A DNA stretch of 37,727 nucleotides from Alloprevotella sp. Its GTDB lineage: Bacteria; Bacteroidota; Bacteroidia; Bacteroidales; Bacteroidaceae. Where the stretch lies: contig JAFUXE010000021.1 of NCBI GenBank assembly GCA_017477205.1, forward strand, positions 1-37,727, in the 5' to 3' direction. Positions within the stretch are counted from its first letter, which is position 1. Every line of letters begins with the position of its first letter. Of this stretch, positions 1 to 7,270 are shown piece by piece. The notes under the pieces were generated by a model. It was given only the letters and a program-made list of their open reading frames with translations, was not told the origin of the DNA and made no database searches. The translations under genes were made by a program, and so were the position numbers.

Positions 1-65
1 AAAAACCTACAAACCTAAGAACCTACAACCCCAAAACCCCAAAACCCAAAAAAAGGGGAAAAGGG

Positions 66-96
66 TTGGAGGTTTCAGGAGAAAGCAGTACTTTTG
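66..96 (+). promoter_or_regulatory. Promoter of rpsF-rpsR-rplI
   Basis: A TTG at 66-68 and TACTTTTG at 89-96 are separated by 20 bases, matching the Bacteroidetes -33/-7 arrangement. Transcription would start near 101-104. The leader up to the rpsF start at 150 is A-rich and begins with a short hairpin (GCCC/GGGC, 100-112). I could not identify the known S6:S18-binding leader motif in it. Confidence 0.75.
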
Positions 97-149
97 TGCG
101 CCCAAAATGGGCAAAAACGCTTAACTATTTAATAAACAACAACAAAAAA

Positions 150-494
150 ATGACGAATCAGTACGAGACCGTCTTCATCCTTACTCCCGTTTTGTCTGAG
201 CCTCAGATGAAGGAGACGGTCGAAAAGTTCAAGGGTATTCTCACCGCCCAGGGCGCAGAGATTATCAATGAAGAGAATTGGGGACTGAGGAAAATGGCCT
301 ACCCCATTCAGAAGAAGTCCACTGGTTTCTACGCTTTCCTGGAGTTCCACGCAGAGCCCGCAGTCATCGAGAAACTGGAAGTTGCTTACCGCCGCGACGA
401 GCGCGTGCTTCGCTTCATCACCGTGAAGAACGAGAAGTACGCTGCCAGGTATGCAGAACGCCGCCGCAACAAAAACCAAAACAAGGAGGACTAA
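150..494 (+). CDS. rpsF: 30S ribosomal protein S6
   Basis: This is small-subunit ribosomal protein S6, which binds 16S rRNA as a heterodimer with S18. The start at 150 ([11 protein letters not shown]...) gives 114 residues, the usual length. An upstream in-frame ATG at 66 would overlap the -33 promoter element and add 28 unrelated residues, so it is rejected. The family core ETVFILTP near the N-terminus, the [10 protein letters not shown] segment around residues 50-60 and a basic C-terminal tail are all visible. It is first in an S6-S18-L9 operon and the next gene starts 3 bases after its stop. Recognition is firm. Confidence 0.97.
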   Translation: MTNQYETVFILTPVLSEPQMKETVEKFKGILTAQGAEIINEENWGLRKMAYPIQKKSTGFYAFLEFHAEPAVIEKLEVAYRRDERVLRFITVKNEKYAARYAERRRNKNQNKED

Positions 495-497
495 ACA

Positions 498-767
498 ATG
501 GCACAGGCACAATCTGAAATCCGCTATCTCACCGCTCCGTCCATCGACACGAAGCGCAAGAAGTATTGCCGTTTCCGCAAGAGCGGCATCAAGTACATCG
601 ACTACAAAGACCCCGAATTCCTCAAGCGTTTCCTGAACGAGCAGGGCAAGATTCTGCCCCGCCGCATCACGGGTACCAGCCAGAAGTACCAGCGCCGCGT
701 GGCCCAGGCCGTCAAGCGCGCACGCCACCTGGCCCTGCTGCCCTTCGTAACCGACTTGATGAAATAA
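498..767 (+). CDS. rpsR: 30S ribosomal protein S18
   Basis: This is ribosomal protein S18, 89 residues and highly basic. The [20 protein letters not shown] segment and the following RRITG motif are family hallmarks. It begins 3 bases after the rpsF stop, and an AGGAGG-like stretch inside the rpsF 3' end (around 485-490) could serve as its ribosome binding site. The protein partners with S6 on the platform of the 30S subunit. Its place between rpsF and rplI is the usual bacterial order. Confidence 0.97.
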   Translation: MAQAQSEIRYLTAPSIDTKRKKYCRFRKSGIKYIDYKDPEFLKRFLNEQGKILPRRITGTSQKYQRRVAQAVKRARHLALLPFVTDLMK

Positions 768-787
768 AACCATAGGAGGAACAAGAC

Positions 788-1348
788 ATGCAACTTATAC
801 TTAAAGAAAACGTACAGGGCCTTGGTTACAAGGACGACGTCGTAAACGTCAAGAGCGGTTACGGACGCAACTATCTTATTCCTACCGGAAAAGCTGTCAT
901 CGCAAGCAAGTCCGCACTGAAGATGCTCGAAGAGGAGCTGAAGCAGCGCGCCCACAAGCTGGCGAAAATCAAGGCTGACGCCGAAACGCTCGCAGAGAAG
1001 CTGCGCGGCGTAAAGCCCATCGTCATTGCCACGAAGGTGAGCCAGACGGGAACCGTCTATGGTTCCGTCAACGCCCTGCACATCGCAGAGGCTCTGAAGG
1101 AACAGGGCTTCGACGTGGACCGCAAGCTCATCGTCATGAAGGACGCCAAGGAAGTGGGCGACTTCGTGGCCACCGTGCGCCTCCACAAGGAGGTGGCCGT
1201 GGAGATTCCCTTCTCCGTGGTTGCTGAGGATGCCGCCGAGGAGGTTCCCGCCGTGGAAGAAGCCGCTCCCGCCGTGGAAGAAGCCGCTCCCGCCGTGGAG
1301 GAGGCTCCCGTGGCAGAAGAAGAGCAGGCAGAAGTTCCTGAAGCATAA
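788..1348 (+). CDS. rplI: 50S ribosomal protein L9 with acidic repeat tail
   Basis: Large-subunit protein L9 binds 23S rRNA domain V and helps maintain reading frame. The N-terminal RNA-binding domain starts MQLILKENVQGLG and has the expected GYGRNYLIPTGKA segment, followed by the long connecting helix and the C-terminal domain to about residue 148. It is 186 residues, roughly 38 longer than typical L9. The extra part is an Ala/Pro/Val/Glu tail built from a 21-bp DNA tandem repeat (1247-1309). An AGGAGG ribosome binding site lies at about 775-780. A strong terminator follows, so it closes the operon. Confidence 0.96.
   Translation: MQLILKENVQGLGYKDDVVNVKSGYGRNYLIPTGKAVIASKSALKMLEEELKQRAHKLAKIKADAETLAEKLRGVKPIVIATKVSQTGTVYGSVNALHIAEALKEQGFDVDRKLIVMKDAKEVGDFVATVRLHKEVAVEIPFSVVAEDAAEEVPAVEEAAPAVEEAAPAVEEAPVAEEEQAEVPEA
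1247..1309 (+). repeat. 21-bp in-frame tandem repeat in rplI
   Basis: Three contiguous 21-bp units (1247-1267, 1268-1288, 1289-1309) each encode PAVEEAA or the variant PAVEEAP. The first two are identical in DNA and the third differs by synonymous and near-synonymous changes. Because 21 is a multiple of three, copy number could vary without breaking the L9 frame. Confidence 0.9.
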
Positions 1349-1365
1349 AAATAGGATTCAATTAG

Positions 1366-1410
1366 ACTTAGGTAACTGGCTCTCCGTAGTTCGGTTACCT
1401 AAGTTTTTTT
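1366..1410 (+). terminator. Terminator of the rpsF-rpsR-rplI operon
   Basis: A perfect 11-bp stem (ACTTAGGTAAC at 1366-1376 with its complement at 1394-1404) has a 17-base loop and runs into seven T residues ending at 1410. It lies 18 bases past the rplI stop and is a classic Rho-independent terminator. Confidence 0.93.
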
Positions 1411-1426
1411 GTTTCAGGGGCGGAAC

Positions 1427-1464
1427 CACTACAGACACTACATACCACTACGAACACTACAAAC
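1427..1464. repeat. Short CACTAC quasi-repeat before truA
   Basis: CACTAC occurs at 1427, 1436, 1446 and 1455, giving two imperfect 19-bp units followed by degenerate CCACAGAT copies. It lies in the 125-base gap between the rplI terminator and truA. I see no promoter match in this gap and no function for the repeat. Confidence 0.5.
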
Positions 1465-1535
1465 CACAGATGCCACAGATTCAGACCACAAAAGACACAA
1501 AGCTTTAGTGTGTATAGTGGTTATAAATAACTCCC

Positions 1536-2270
1536 ATGCGCTACTTCCTCCATTTTTCCTACGACGGCACGGCCTATCACGGCTGGCAGCTGCAGCCCAA
1601 CGCCCGCAGCGTGCAGGCAGAGGTGAACCGCGCGCTTTCCACGTTGCTCCGCGAGGAAATCCTGACGACGGGCGCCGGACGCACGGACGCCGGGGTGCAT
1701 GCCCGCAGGATGGTGGCGCACTTCGACACGCAGGCGGACTTCGACTGCGGCGACGTGGCCTTCCGCCTCAACCGCCTGCTGCCTGCGGACATCGCCGTGG
1801 AGCGCATAGAGCGCGTGCGCGACGATGCCCATGCGCGCTTTGACGCGCGCTCGCGCACGTACCACTATTATATATATCAGCAGAAGGCTCCCTTCCGCCG
1901 CCGCTATGCGGCGCGCTTCTCCTTTCCCCTGGACTTCGCGCGGATGAACGAGGCGGCGCAGATGCTGACCGCCGTCACGGACTTCACGAGCTTCAGCAAG
2001 GTGCATACGGACACGAAGACGAACATCTGCCACGTCACGCACGCACGCTGGGAGGAGGTGGAGCCGGACCTGTGGCGCTTTGAGATTACGGCCGACCGTT
2101 TCCTGCGCAACATGGTGCGCGCCATCGTGGGCACGCTCATCGACGTGGGGCGCGGCAGGCTCACGCTTGGACAGTTTGAGGACGTCATCCGCCGGAAGAA
2201 CCGTTGCGCCGCTGCTGACTCCGTACCCGCGAACGCCCTCTTCCTTGTGGATATACGGTATGGAGAATGA
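1536..2270 (+). CDS. truA: tRNA pseudouridine(38-40) synthase
   Basis: TruA isomerises uridines 38-40 in the tRNA anticodon stem-loop to pseudouridine. The protein is 244 residues, typical for the family. It opens with the canonical FSYDGTAYHGWQ segment and carries the catalytic motif GRTDAGVHA, with the nucleophilic Asp at residue 51. The ADRFLRNMVRAIVG segment in the C-terminal half is also characteristic. It stands alone between a terminator upstream and a convergent terminator downstream. No clear promoter was recognised. Confidence 0.96.
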   Translation: MRYFLHFSYDGTAYHGWQLQPNARSVQAEVNRALSTLLREEILTTGAGRTDAGVHARRMVAHFDTQADFDCGDVAFRLNRLLPADIAVERIERVRDDAHARFDARSRTYHYYIYQQKAPFRRRYAARFSFPLDFARMNEAAQMLTAVTDFTSFSKVHTDTKTNICHVTHARWEEVEPDLWRFEITADRFLRNMVRAIVGTLIDVGRGRLTLGQFEDVIRRKNRCAAADSVPANALFLVDIRYGE

Positions 2271-2284
2271 AAAACTTGGAAAAT

Positions 2285-2324
2285 AATTAGGGTTGGCTTC
2301 TGAAGAACGCAGCCAACCCTAATT
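2285..2324. terminator. Convergent terminator between truA and the GH109-like gene
   Basis: A perfect 14-bp stem (2285-2298 with 2311-2324) has a 12-base loop between two convergent genes. The T-rich side lies on the minus-strand reading (ATTTT after the stem), so it best fits termination of the minus-strand gene. It probably serves both. Confidence 0.8.
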
Positions 2325-2342
2325 GTCTTAAAACCTATTGCC

Positions 2343-3485
2343 CTAAAAACCTATTCCTCCCCCTTGCCAATGTCCGCGCGTGAAGTCGGGGACGGCGACG
2401 GGGCAGCTGCCGTTTAGTGCGGATTCGCGGCTGAGGGCGGCTATGCAGGACCATTCTGCGGCATCATAGACGTCGATGTCGAGAGGCAGGCCGTTGTGGA
2501 GGCAGTGGATGAGGCGGCTGTCCATGGCATAGTTCATCTCGTTGGGAACGCCGAGGTCGTGGCCGCGCTGCCAGCGTTCTGCCGCGTCGCCCGTGAAGTG
2601 GCGCCGGGCTTCGCGCAGGGCGTCGTCGCCTTGCAGGTGGCGGCCGTCGGCGAGGCTGAGGGTGGGGACGGGGTACTTCTGCGCGAAGCCCCGCGTGCCG
2701 CAGAGGGTCTGCATGCGGCTGTAGGGGCGCGGCGTCTTCACGTCCAGCTGCAGGAGGATGCTGCGGCCGCGCACGGTGCGGATGAGCGTGTTGCTGATGT
2801 TCGTGCCTTTCGACGTCATGGAGACGAGGTAGTCCATGCGGTCGCCGCGGTGCAGGCCCAGCTGCCAGGCGATGGGGCCGAGGCCGTGCGTGGGGTAGGG
2901 GTTGCCGCCGTGGCGCTTGTAGAACTCTATCATCCACGGGCTTTCCTCTTCCTCGAAGAGGTGGTGGATATAGGCGCCCTCGCAGTGGGTGATGTCGCCG
3001 AAGAGGCCGCTTCGCGCCATCTGGAGGGTGGCGAGCGAGAAGGAGTCGTAGCAGCAGTTCTCCGTCATGAAGCAGTGGCGCTGCGTGCGCTCCGCAGTGT
3101 CCACGAGGCGCCAGCATTCCTCCACGGTCATGGCGGCGGGCACTTCCACGGCGACGTGCTTGCCCTGCTCCATCGCCCCGACGGCAATCTGCGTGTGCGA
3201 GGCCCAGTCCGTGCAGATGTACACGAGGTCCACCTCCTCCGCCGCGCACGCCTTCTGCCAGGCATCCTTGCCCGCGAAGGTGCGTGCCTCCGGCCTGCCG
3301 TCCTCGCGCAGCGCCGCGTTGGCCGCAAGGAGGCGTTCGCCGTCCAGGTCGGCAAGGACGCTGATGGCGGCGTGGTGCAGGTAGCGGTAGCGTTCCAGCG
3401 TTTTCAGTCCCCGGTTGCCCAGGCCGATGAGGGCAATGCGGACGACGGGGAGCGAGGGACAGCGCAGGGAGAGGACGTGTGGCAT
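2343..3485 (-). CDS. GH109-type Gfo/Idh/MocA family protein
   Basis: An NAD-binding protein most like glycoside hydrolase family 109, whose characterised members cleave alpha-N-acetylgalactosamine by an NAD-dependent oxidation-elimination mechanism. The start at 3485 gives 380 residues. A Rossmann motif (ALIGLGNRG) lies at 18-26. The family motifs EVPAAMT (Glu114), ENCCYD, EGAYIHHL, NPYPTHGLGP (Tyr197, His200) and HRGDRMDYLVSM are all present, so the active site looks intact. Characterised GH109 enzymes are often exported, but no signal peptide is visible here whichever start is used (an in-frame alternative is 3548). A cytoplasmic oxidoreductase role therefore remains possible, and the substrate is unproven. 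It follows the L31 gene on the same strand. Confidence 0.82.
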   Translation of the reverse strand: MPHVLSLRCPSLPVVRIALIGLGNRGLKTLERYRYLHHAAISVLADLDGERLLAANAALREDGRPEARTFAGKDAWQKACAAEEVDLVYICTDWASHTQIAVGAMEQGKHVAVEVPAAMTVEECWRLVDTAERTQRHCFMTENCCYDSFSLATLQMARSGLFGDITHCEGAYIHHLFEEEESPWMIEFYKRHGGNPYPTHGLGPIAWQLGLHRGDRMDYLVSMTSKGTNISNTLIRTVRGRSILLQLDVKTPRPYSRMQTLCGTRGFAQKYPVPTLSLADGRHLQGDDALREARRHFTGDAAERWQRGHDLGVPNEMNYAMDSRLIHCLHNGLPLDIDVYDAAEWSCIAALSRESALNGSCPVAVPDFTRGHWQGGGIGF

Positions 3486-3601
3486 ATCAGTGACGAGTTG
3501 ATGAGTGACGGGAAAAGAAAAAATGTGCGCATCTTCACAGACACACACATTCCAGTTATTAACCCTTATCTAAATTACTAAAAGTAGTAAATTAGCCAAA
3601 C

Positions 3602-3856
3602 CTAGTTTTTGCGAGCTTTTCCGTAGCGGCTCATGAACTTATCTACGCGGCCAGCCGTGTCGACAAGCTTCTTCTTACCCGTGTAGAAGGGGTGGGAAGA
3701 GCTGGAAATCTCCAGCTTCACGAGGGGATAGGTCTCGCCTTCGAATTCAATTGTCTCGCTCGTCTTGCAAGTGGAGCGGGACAGGAACATATCGCCGTTG
3801 CTCATGTCCTTGAAGACTACGGGGCGATAGTTATCGGGATGTATACCTTGTTTCAT
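3602..3856 (-). CDS. rpmE2: 50S ribosomal protein L31, type B
   Basis: This is ribosomal protein L31 of the type B form, which lacks the zinc-binding cysteines of type A. It starts [17 protein letters not shown], has the HPFYTGKKK segment near residues 55-63, and is 84 residues long. The only cysteine is at residue 31, so no CxxC zinc knuckle is present. A good promoter lies upstream on the minus strand (3927-3958). A weak hairpin (3570-3595, one mismatch) follows the stop but lacks a clear T-run. Confidence 0.96.
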   Translation of the reverse strand: MKQGIHPDNYRPVVFKDMSNGDMFLSRSTCKTSETIEFEGETYPLVKLEISSSSHPFYTGKKKLVDTAGRVDKFMSRYGKARKN

Positions 3857-3926
3857 TGTGTTGTTTTAATTTCGTTTTGTGTTTTAGTTGCTGGTAACAA
3901 CTCCTGTGTAATGGTCTTTTGCGCTG

Positions 3927-3958
3927 CAAAAATACTACGTTTTTTGTTACCGCCAAAA
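3927..3958 (-). promoter_or_regulatory. Promoter of rpmE2
   Basis: On the minus strand TTTTG (3958-3954) and TATTTTTG (3934-3927) are 19 bases apart, matching the Bacteroidetes -33/-7 consensus. The leader to the rpmE2 start is about 65 bases. Confidence 0.75.
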
Positions 3959-3964
3959 CTTTTC

Positions 3965-3995
3965 TTGTCTTTTTTCGCAGATTGTTGTAAGTTCG
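3965..3995 (+). promoter_or_regulatory. Promoter of the secreted protein gene at 4025
   Basis: TTG at 3965-3967 and TAAGTTCG at 3988-3995, 20 bases apart, form a one-mismatch Bacteroidetes promoter. It is back to back with the rpmE2 promoter and gives a leader of about 25 bases. Confidence 0.6.
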
Positions 3996-4024
3996 CGGTC
4001 GAAAAGTGACGAATCTGCAAGTCT

Positions 4025-4594
4025 ATGAGACGTATTTATATATTATTGTGTTTTCTCGCGTGCTCCGCGAGCCTCTTTTCCGCTCCGGTGGACTCCCTGT
4101 TCCTTTCCGCGCCGCGTCACGTGGTGCCCTTGCCGGCCTCCGACACGCTGCACGTGCTTTCCCGCACGGCGCGCAGCCTGCGCGTGGCGTTTTCGTCCCG
4201 TGCGGAGGTGGAGATGGCGGTGTTCACGGCAGGCGGCCGCGAGCTGCGTGCCACGCTGACGACGCTGCGCCTGCCCGCCGCGGACACGGAGGTGCGCTTC
4301 TGGGACGAGGGCTGGCGCGAGGTGCCCGCCGCCCTGCCGCGCCCCGTGCTTGATGACTTCCTCGTGCCTTCGGACAGCCTTTCGGCGTTCCGGGCGGACG
4401 AGCTGCGCCGCCTGCTCTACCCGCTGCACGTCGCCTGGACGTGGCGCGAGGAGGCGGGAGCCTTTGCCGCCTGCGTTTCGCTGGATGCGTTGCCCGATTT
4501 TGAAAGACGGAGTTGGCAAAATCACCTTCGCGAACGCCTTTTTTCTCCCGAAGAAATGCTTAATTGGCACGATGCGGGAAGAAAAACGCCCTAA
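4025..4594 (+). CDS. Small secreted protein, function unknown
   Basis: I do not recognise this 189-residue protein. It starts MRRIYILLCFLACSASLFSAP, a typical signal peptide with probable cleavage after Ser-Ala near residue 20. The mature part is mainly beta-prone, with many Arg, Leu and Asp residues and no cysteine pair or catalytic motif that I can name. The last 30 residues are richer in Lys/Asn/His and lower in GC than the rest. It has its own promoter and sits upstream of the aldolase gene, whose promoter begins just after its stop. It may be a lineage-specific periplasmic protein. Confidence 0.75.
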   Translation: MRRIYILLCFLACSASLFSAPVDSLFLSAPRHVVPLPASDTLHVLSRTARSLRVAFSSRAEVEMAVFTAGGRELRATLTTLRLPAADTEVRFWDEGWREVPAALPRPVLDDFLVPSDSLSAFRADELRRLLYPLHVAWTWREEAGAFAACVSLDALPDFERRSWQNHLRERLFSPEEMLNWHDAGRKTP

Positions 4595-4599
4595 ACCCT

Positions 4600-4629
4600 T
4601 TGCCTGTTTTCCTCCAAATGCTACCTTTG
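4600..4629 (+). promoter_or_regulatory. Promoter of the aldolase gene
   Basis: TTG at 4600-4602 and TACCTTTG at 4622-4629, exactly 19 bases apart, match the Bacteroidetes consensus. Transcription would begin about 50 bases before the fba start. Confidence 0.8.
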
Positions 4630-4686
4630 CGAGGCTGAAAGGCAGAAAACGAGCAAATATCAATCACTTTAACTTCATAACACAGC

Positions 4687-5697
4687 ATGGTAAACTACAA
4701 AGACCTCGGCCTCGTGAACACGCGTGAGATGTTCAAGCGGGCCATCAACGGCGGCTATGCCATCCCCGCCTTCAACTTTAACAATATGGAGCAGCTCCAG
4801 GCCATCGTCAAGGCCAGCAGCGACCTCCGCAGCCCCGTCATCCTGCAGGTCAGCAAGGGTGCGCGCAACTACGCCAACCAGACGCTCCTGCGCTACATGG
4901 CACAGGGCGCCGTAGAGTATGCCAAGGAACTCGGCTGCAACCATCCTGAAATCGCCCTCCACCTGGACCACGGCGACAGCTTCGAGCTCTGCAAGAGCTG
5001 CGTGGACATGGGCTTCAGCAGCGTCATGATTGACGGCTCCGCCCTTCCCTACGAGGAGAACATCGCCCTGACGAAGAAGGTCGTGGAGTATGCCCACCAG
5101 TTTGACGTGACCGTAGAAGGCGAGCTCGGCGTCCTTGCCGGCGTTGAGGACGAGGTGGTAGCTGAGGAAAGCCACTACACGCAGCCCGAGGAGGTCATCG
5201 ACTTCGTGACCCGCACCGGCGTTGACAGCCTCGCCATCTCCATCGGTACCAGCCACGGTGCCTACAAGTTCACGCCCGCACAGTGCACGCGCGACCCGAA
5301 GACGGGCCTGCTCGTTCCCCCGCCCCTTGCCTTCGACGTCCTCGACGCCATCATGGAAAAGCTTCCCGGCTTCCCCATCGTGCTCCACGGCAGCAGCAGC
5401 GTGCCCCAGGAGTACGTGAAGATCATCAACGAGAACGGCGGCAAGCTGCCTGACGCAGTCGGCATCCCCGAGGAACAGCTCCGCAAGGCCAGCAAGAGCG
5501 CTGTCTGCAAGATCAACATCGACTCCGACAGCCGCCTCGCCTTCACCGCAGCCGTTCGCAAGGTGTTCGCCGAGAAGCCGGGTGAGTTCGACCCGCGCAA
5601 GTACTGCGGTCCCGCCCGCGACCTCATGATTGAGCTCTACAGCCACAAGATCAAGGAAGTCCTCGGCAGCGACAACAAGCTCGCTAACTGCGACTAA
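4687..5697 (+). CDS. fba: Class II fructose-bisphosphate aldolase
   Basis: This enzyme cleaves fructose 1,6-bisphosphate to glyceraldehyde 3-phosphate and dihydroxyacetone phosphate in glycolysis and runs the reverse in gluconeogenesis. It is a 336-residue zinc-dependent class II enzyme. The signature LHLDHGDSFE carries catalytic Asp94 and metal-ligand His95. The EGELG segment near residue 145, SIGTSHGAYKF (His190) and IVLHGSSSVP supply further active-site and metal-binding residues. Its own promoter precedes it. A large hairpin at 5731-5804 separates it from the HAD gene downstream, which may be partly co-transcribed. Confidence 0.96.
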   Translation: MVNYKDLGLVNTREMFKRAINGGYAIPAFNFNNMEQLQAIVKASSDLRSPVILQVSKGARNYANQTLLRYMAQGAVEYAKELGCNHPEIALHLDHGDSFELCKSCVDMGFSSVMIDGSALPYEENIALTKKVVEYAHQFDVTVEGELGVLAGVEDEVVAEESHYTQPEEVIDFVTRTGVDSLAISIGTSHGAYKFTPAQCTRDPKTGLLVPPPLAFDVLDAIMEKLPGFPIVLHGSSSVPQEYVKIINENGGKLPDAVGIPEEQLRKASKSAVCKINIDSDSRLAFTAAVRKVFAEKPGEFDPRKYCGPARDLMIELYSHKIKEVLGSDNKLANCD

Positions 5698-5730
5698 GCA
5701 TCCGGACAAACAGACTCCCCGGAGTTTTGA

Positions 5731-5804
5731 AAGCATCTGTCAGCCCCGTTCCCGTGCGCACCGAAGCCTTTGCGTGCGCCAGGAAGCCGGGATGACAGAT
5801 GCTT
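5731..5804. repeat. Large imperfect hairpin between fba and the HAD gene
   Basis: Perfect 12-bp arms (AAGCATCTGTCA at 5731-5742 and its complement at 5793-5804) enclose 50 bases that contain an inner 6-bp stem (GCGCAC at 5756-5761 with GTGCGC at 5774-5779). The whole would fold as a branched structure followed by CGCTTTT. It could be an attenuator or terminator for fba, or a copy of a dispersed palindromic repeat. It ends 25 bases before the next gene. Confidence 0.65.
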
Positions 5805-5829
5805 CGCTTTTCAGGAAAAAGACAAGAAG

Positions 5830-6465
5830 ATGCCTTACACCACCTTCATCCTCGACCTGGACGGCACGCTGCTGGACACGCTCCAGGACCTCACGGCTGC
5901 CGTCAACCACGCCTTCCGTCTTCACGGCCTTCCCGCCCAGCGTCCCGAGGACGTGCGCCGCTGCCTTGGCAACGGCTATGCGCGCCTCGTCGGCGACCTC
6001 GGCGGTACGCCCGACGTCCTGGCGGACTTCAACGCCTACTACGGACGGCACTGCATGGACCTCACGGCTCCCTACGACGGCGTCCTGCCGACCCTTGCCG
6101 AGATGCGGCGGCGCGGCGCCCGCATGGCCATCGTCTCCAACAAGGGCGACGAGGCCGTGCAGCAGCTCCGTCGGAAATTCTTCGCCGACCTTGTTCCCAT
6201 CGCCGTCGGCGAAAGTGCCACCGTGCGCCGCAAACCCAACCCCGACGCCGTCCTCGAAGCCATGCGCCAGCTCGGCGCGGCGGCTGACGAGGCCGTATAT
6301 GTCGGCGACTCGGAAGTGGACATCGAGACGGCGCGCCGCGCCGGCCTTCCCTGCCTCTCCTGCACGTGGGGCTTCCGCAGCGAGGCGCACCTGCTGGCCC
6401 ACGGTGCCAGCCGCCTGCTCCACGCTCCCGAAGAAATCCTTTCCTTCGTGGCAGACCGGGCGTAA
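5830..6465 (+). CDS. HAD-superfamily phosphatase, phosphoglycolate phosphatase-like
   Basis: A haloacid-dehalogenase-type phosphatase of 211 residues. HAD motif I is DLDGTLLDT with nucleophile Asp9, motif II is the IVSNKGD segment in mid protein, motif III is the Lys in RRKPNP, and motif IV is VGDSEVD. The helical cap between motifs I and II is that of the Gph/PgmB group. The start at 5830 is preceded by GACAAGAAG. An upstream start at 5770 would lie inside the large hairpin and is less likely. Phosphoglycolate is the usual family assignment, but substrates are promiscuous in this group. Confidence 0.88.
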   Translation: MPYTTFILDLDGTLLDTLQDLTAAVNHAFRLHGLPAQRPEDVRRCLGNGYARLVGDLGGTPDVLADFNAYYGRHCMDLTAPYDGVLPTLAEMRRRGARMAIVSNKGDEAVQQLRRKFFADLVPIAVGESATVRRKPNPDAVLEAMRQLGAAADEAVYVGDSEVDIETARRAGLPCLSCTWGFRSEAHLLAHGASRLLHAPEEILSFVADRA

Positions 6466-6501
6466 GCCGCCTGCACGGCGGTCCCCTGCCTTGCAATTCA
6501 T

Positions 6502-6585
6502 AAACCACCGCGGTGACTTCTTCATTTCACCGCGGTGGTTTCTTCGTCCCACGTACGTGGTTTCTTCATCTCACCGCGGTGGTTT
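6502..6585. repeat. 22-bp palindrome array A
   Basis: Four 10-bp perfect palindromes start exactly 22 bp apart, at 6506, 6528, 6550 and 6572. Copies 1, 2 and 4 are CACCGCGGTG. Copy 3 is CACGTACGTG, in which both arms changed so symmetry is kept. The spacer reads roughly GTTTCTTCATCT. Copies 1 and 2 together form a perfect 15-bp stem (6502-6516 with 6527-6541) with a 10-base loop and could also act as a weak terminator for the HAD gene. The array lies in the 242-base gap between the HAD and phosphatase genes. Confidence 0.88.
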
Positions 6586-6674
6586 GTGCATGCGAAGCCT
6601 TCGGAGGGGGCTCTTTGTGCCGGAAAAGGCGTCAATCAGCCGCAAGGGATGAGGGAATTACGCGAAAAAACACG

Positions 6675-6682
6675 TATCTTCG
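6675..6682 (+). promoter_or_regulatory. Possible -7 element for the LMW phosphatase
   Basis: TATCTTCG matches TAnnTTTG with one change and lies 25 bases before the start at 6708. No TTG is found at the right distance upstream, so the call is tentative. Confidence 0.45.
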
Positions 6683-6707
6683 CAGCCTGAAACCAAAAGA
6701 AAGGAAC

Positions 6708-7178
6708 ATGAACGAACAGCACGCATCGCGCATACTCTTCGTCTGCTTAGGCAACATCTGCCGCTCCTCTGCGGCGGAGGAGATATTCCGCCGTCGCGCC
6801 GAGGCCGCAGGCCTGGCGGTGGAGGTGGACAGCGCGGGTCTCATCGACTATCACGAGGGCGAACTCTCCGACCCCCGCATGCTGCGCCATGCGGCGCAGC
6901 ACGGCTACACGCTGACGCACCGCTCGCGCCCCGTCCGCACGGAGGACTTCCGCCGCTTCGACCTCATCGTGGCCATGGACGCGCAGAACGTGCGCGGCCT
7001 GCGCCGCATGGAGCCTGCGGACGGCACGGCGCGCATCGTGGAGGCCGCGGGCTTCCTCTCGCGCCACCGCGCCGACAGCATCCCTGACCCCTACTACAGC
7101 GGCGACGCCGCCTTCGAGCACGTCATAGACCTGCTGGAGGACGTTGCCGAAGGGCTCGTGCGGCAAATCGGGGGCTGA
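6708..7178 (+). CDS. Low-molecular-weight protein tyrosine phosphatase
   Basis: A 156-residue cytoplasmic phosphatase. The P-loop VCLGNICRSS has the CX5R(S) signature with nucleophile Cys13 and Arg19, and DPYY (Asp127) supplies the general acid near the C-terminus. The start at 6708 is chosen because it follows an AAAGGAAC ribosome binding site and places the P-loop at the usual position. The reading frame upstream is open but runs through repeat array A. Substrates in such loci are often tyrosine kinases of capsule systems, but none lies nearby, so the partner is unknown. Confidence 0.93.
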   Translation: MNEQHASRILFVCLGNICRSSAAEEIFRRRAEAAGLAVEVDSAGLIDYHEGELSDPRMLRHAAQHGYTLTHRSRPVRTEDFRRFDLIVAMDAQNVRGLRRMEPADGTARIVEAAGFLSRHRADSIPDPYYSGDAAFEHVIDLLEDVAEGLVRQIGG

Positions 7179-7210
7179 AGAAAAGGAAAAAGGGGGGTTA
7201 CGGGAAAAAG

Positions 7211-7242
7211 AAACGCGGCGGATATCGTCATCCGCCGCGTTT
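7211..7242. terminator. Bidirectional terminator between the phosphatase and SPOR genes
   Basis: A perfect 13-bp GC-rich stem (AAACGCGGCGGAT at 7211-7223 with 7230-7242) has a 6-base loop. Read on the minus strand it runs into CTTTTTCCC, so it best terminates the SPOR gene. It sits between two convergent genes and may serve both. Confidence 0.85.
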
Positions 7243-7270
7243 ATGCGTTGTGTGTGGCCTTGTGGGCTTC

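Noticed and set aside
31..58. CCCCAAAA telomere-like runs at the left edge
   Set aside because: Only two full copies are present, next to an A-rich and G-rich promoter region. Chance or local slippage is enough to explain them.
100..149. S6:S18 autoregulatory leader before rpsF
   Set aside because: Only a 4-bp hairpin is visible. I cannot find the conserved bulged CCG structure by eye.
3570..3595. Terminator of rpmE2
   Set aside because: The stem has a central mismatch and no T-run follows on the minus strand, so it was kept only as a note under the gene.
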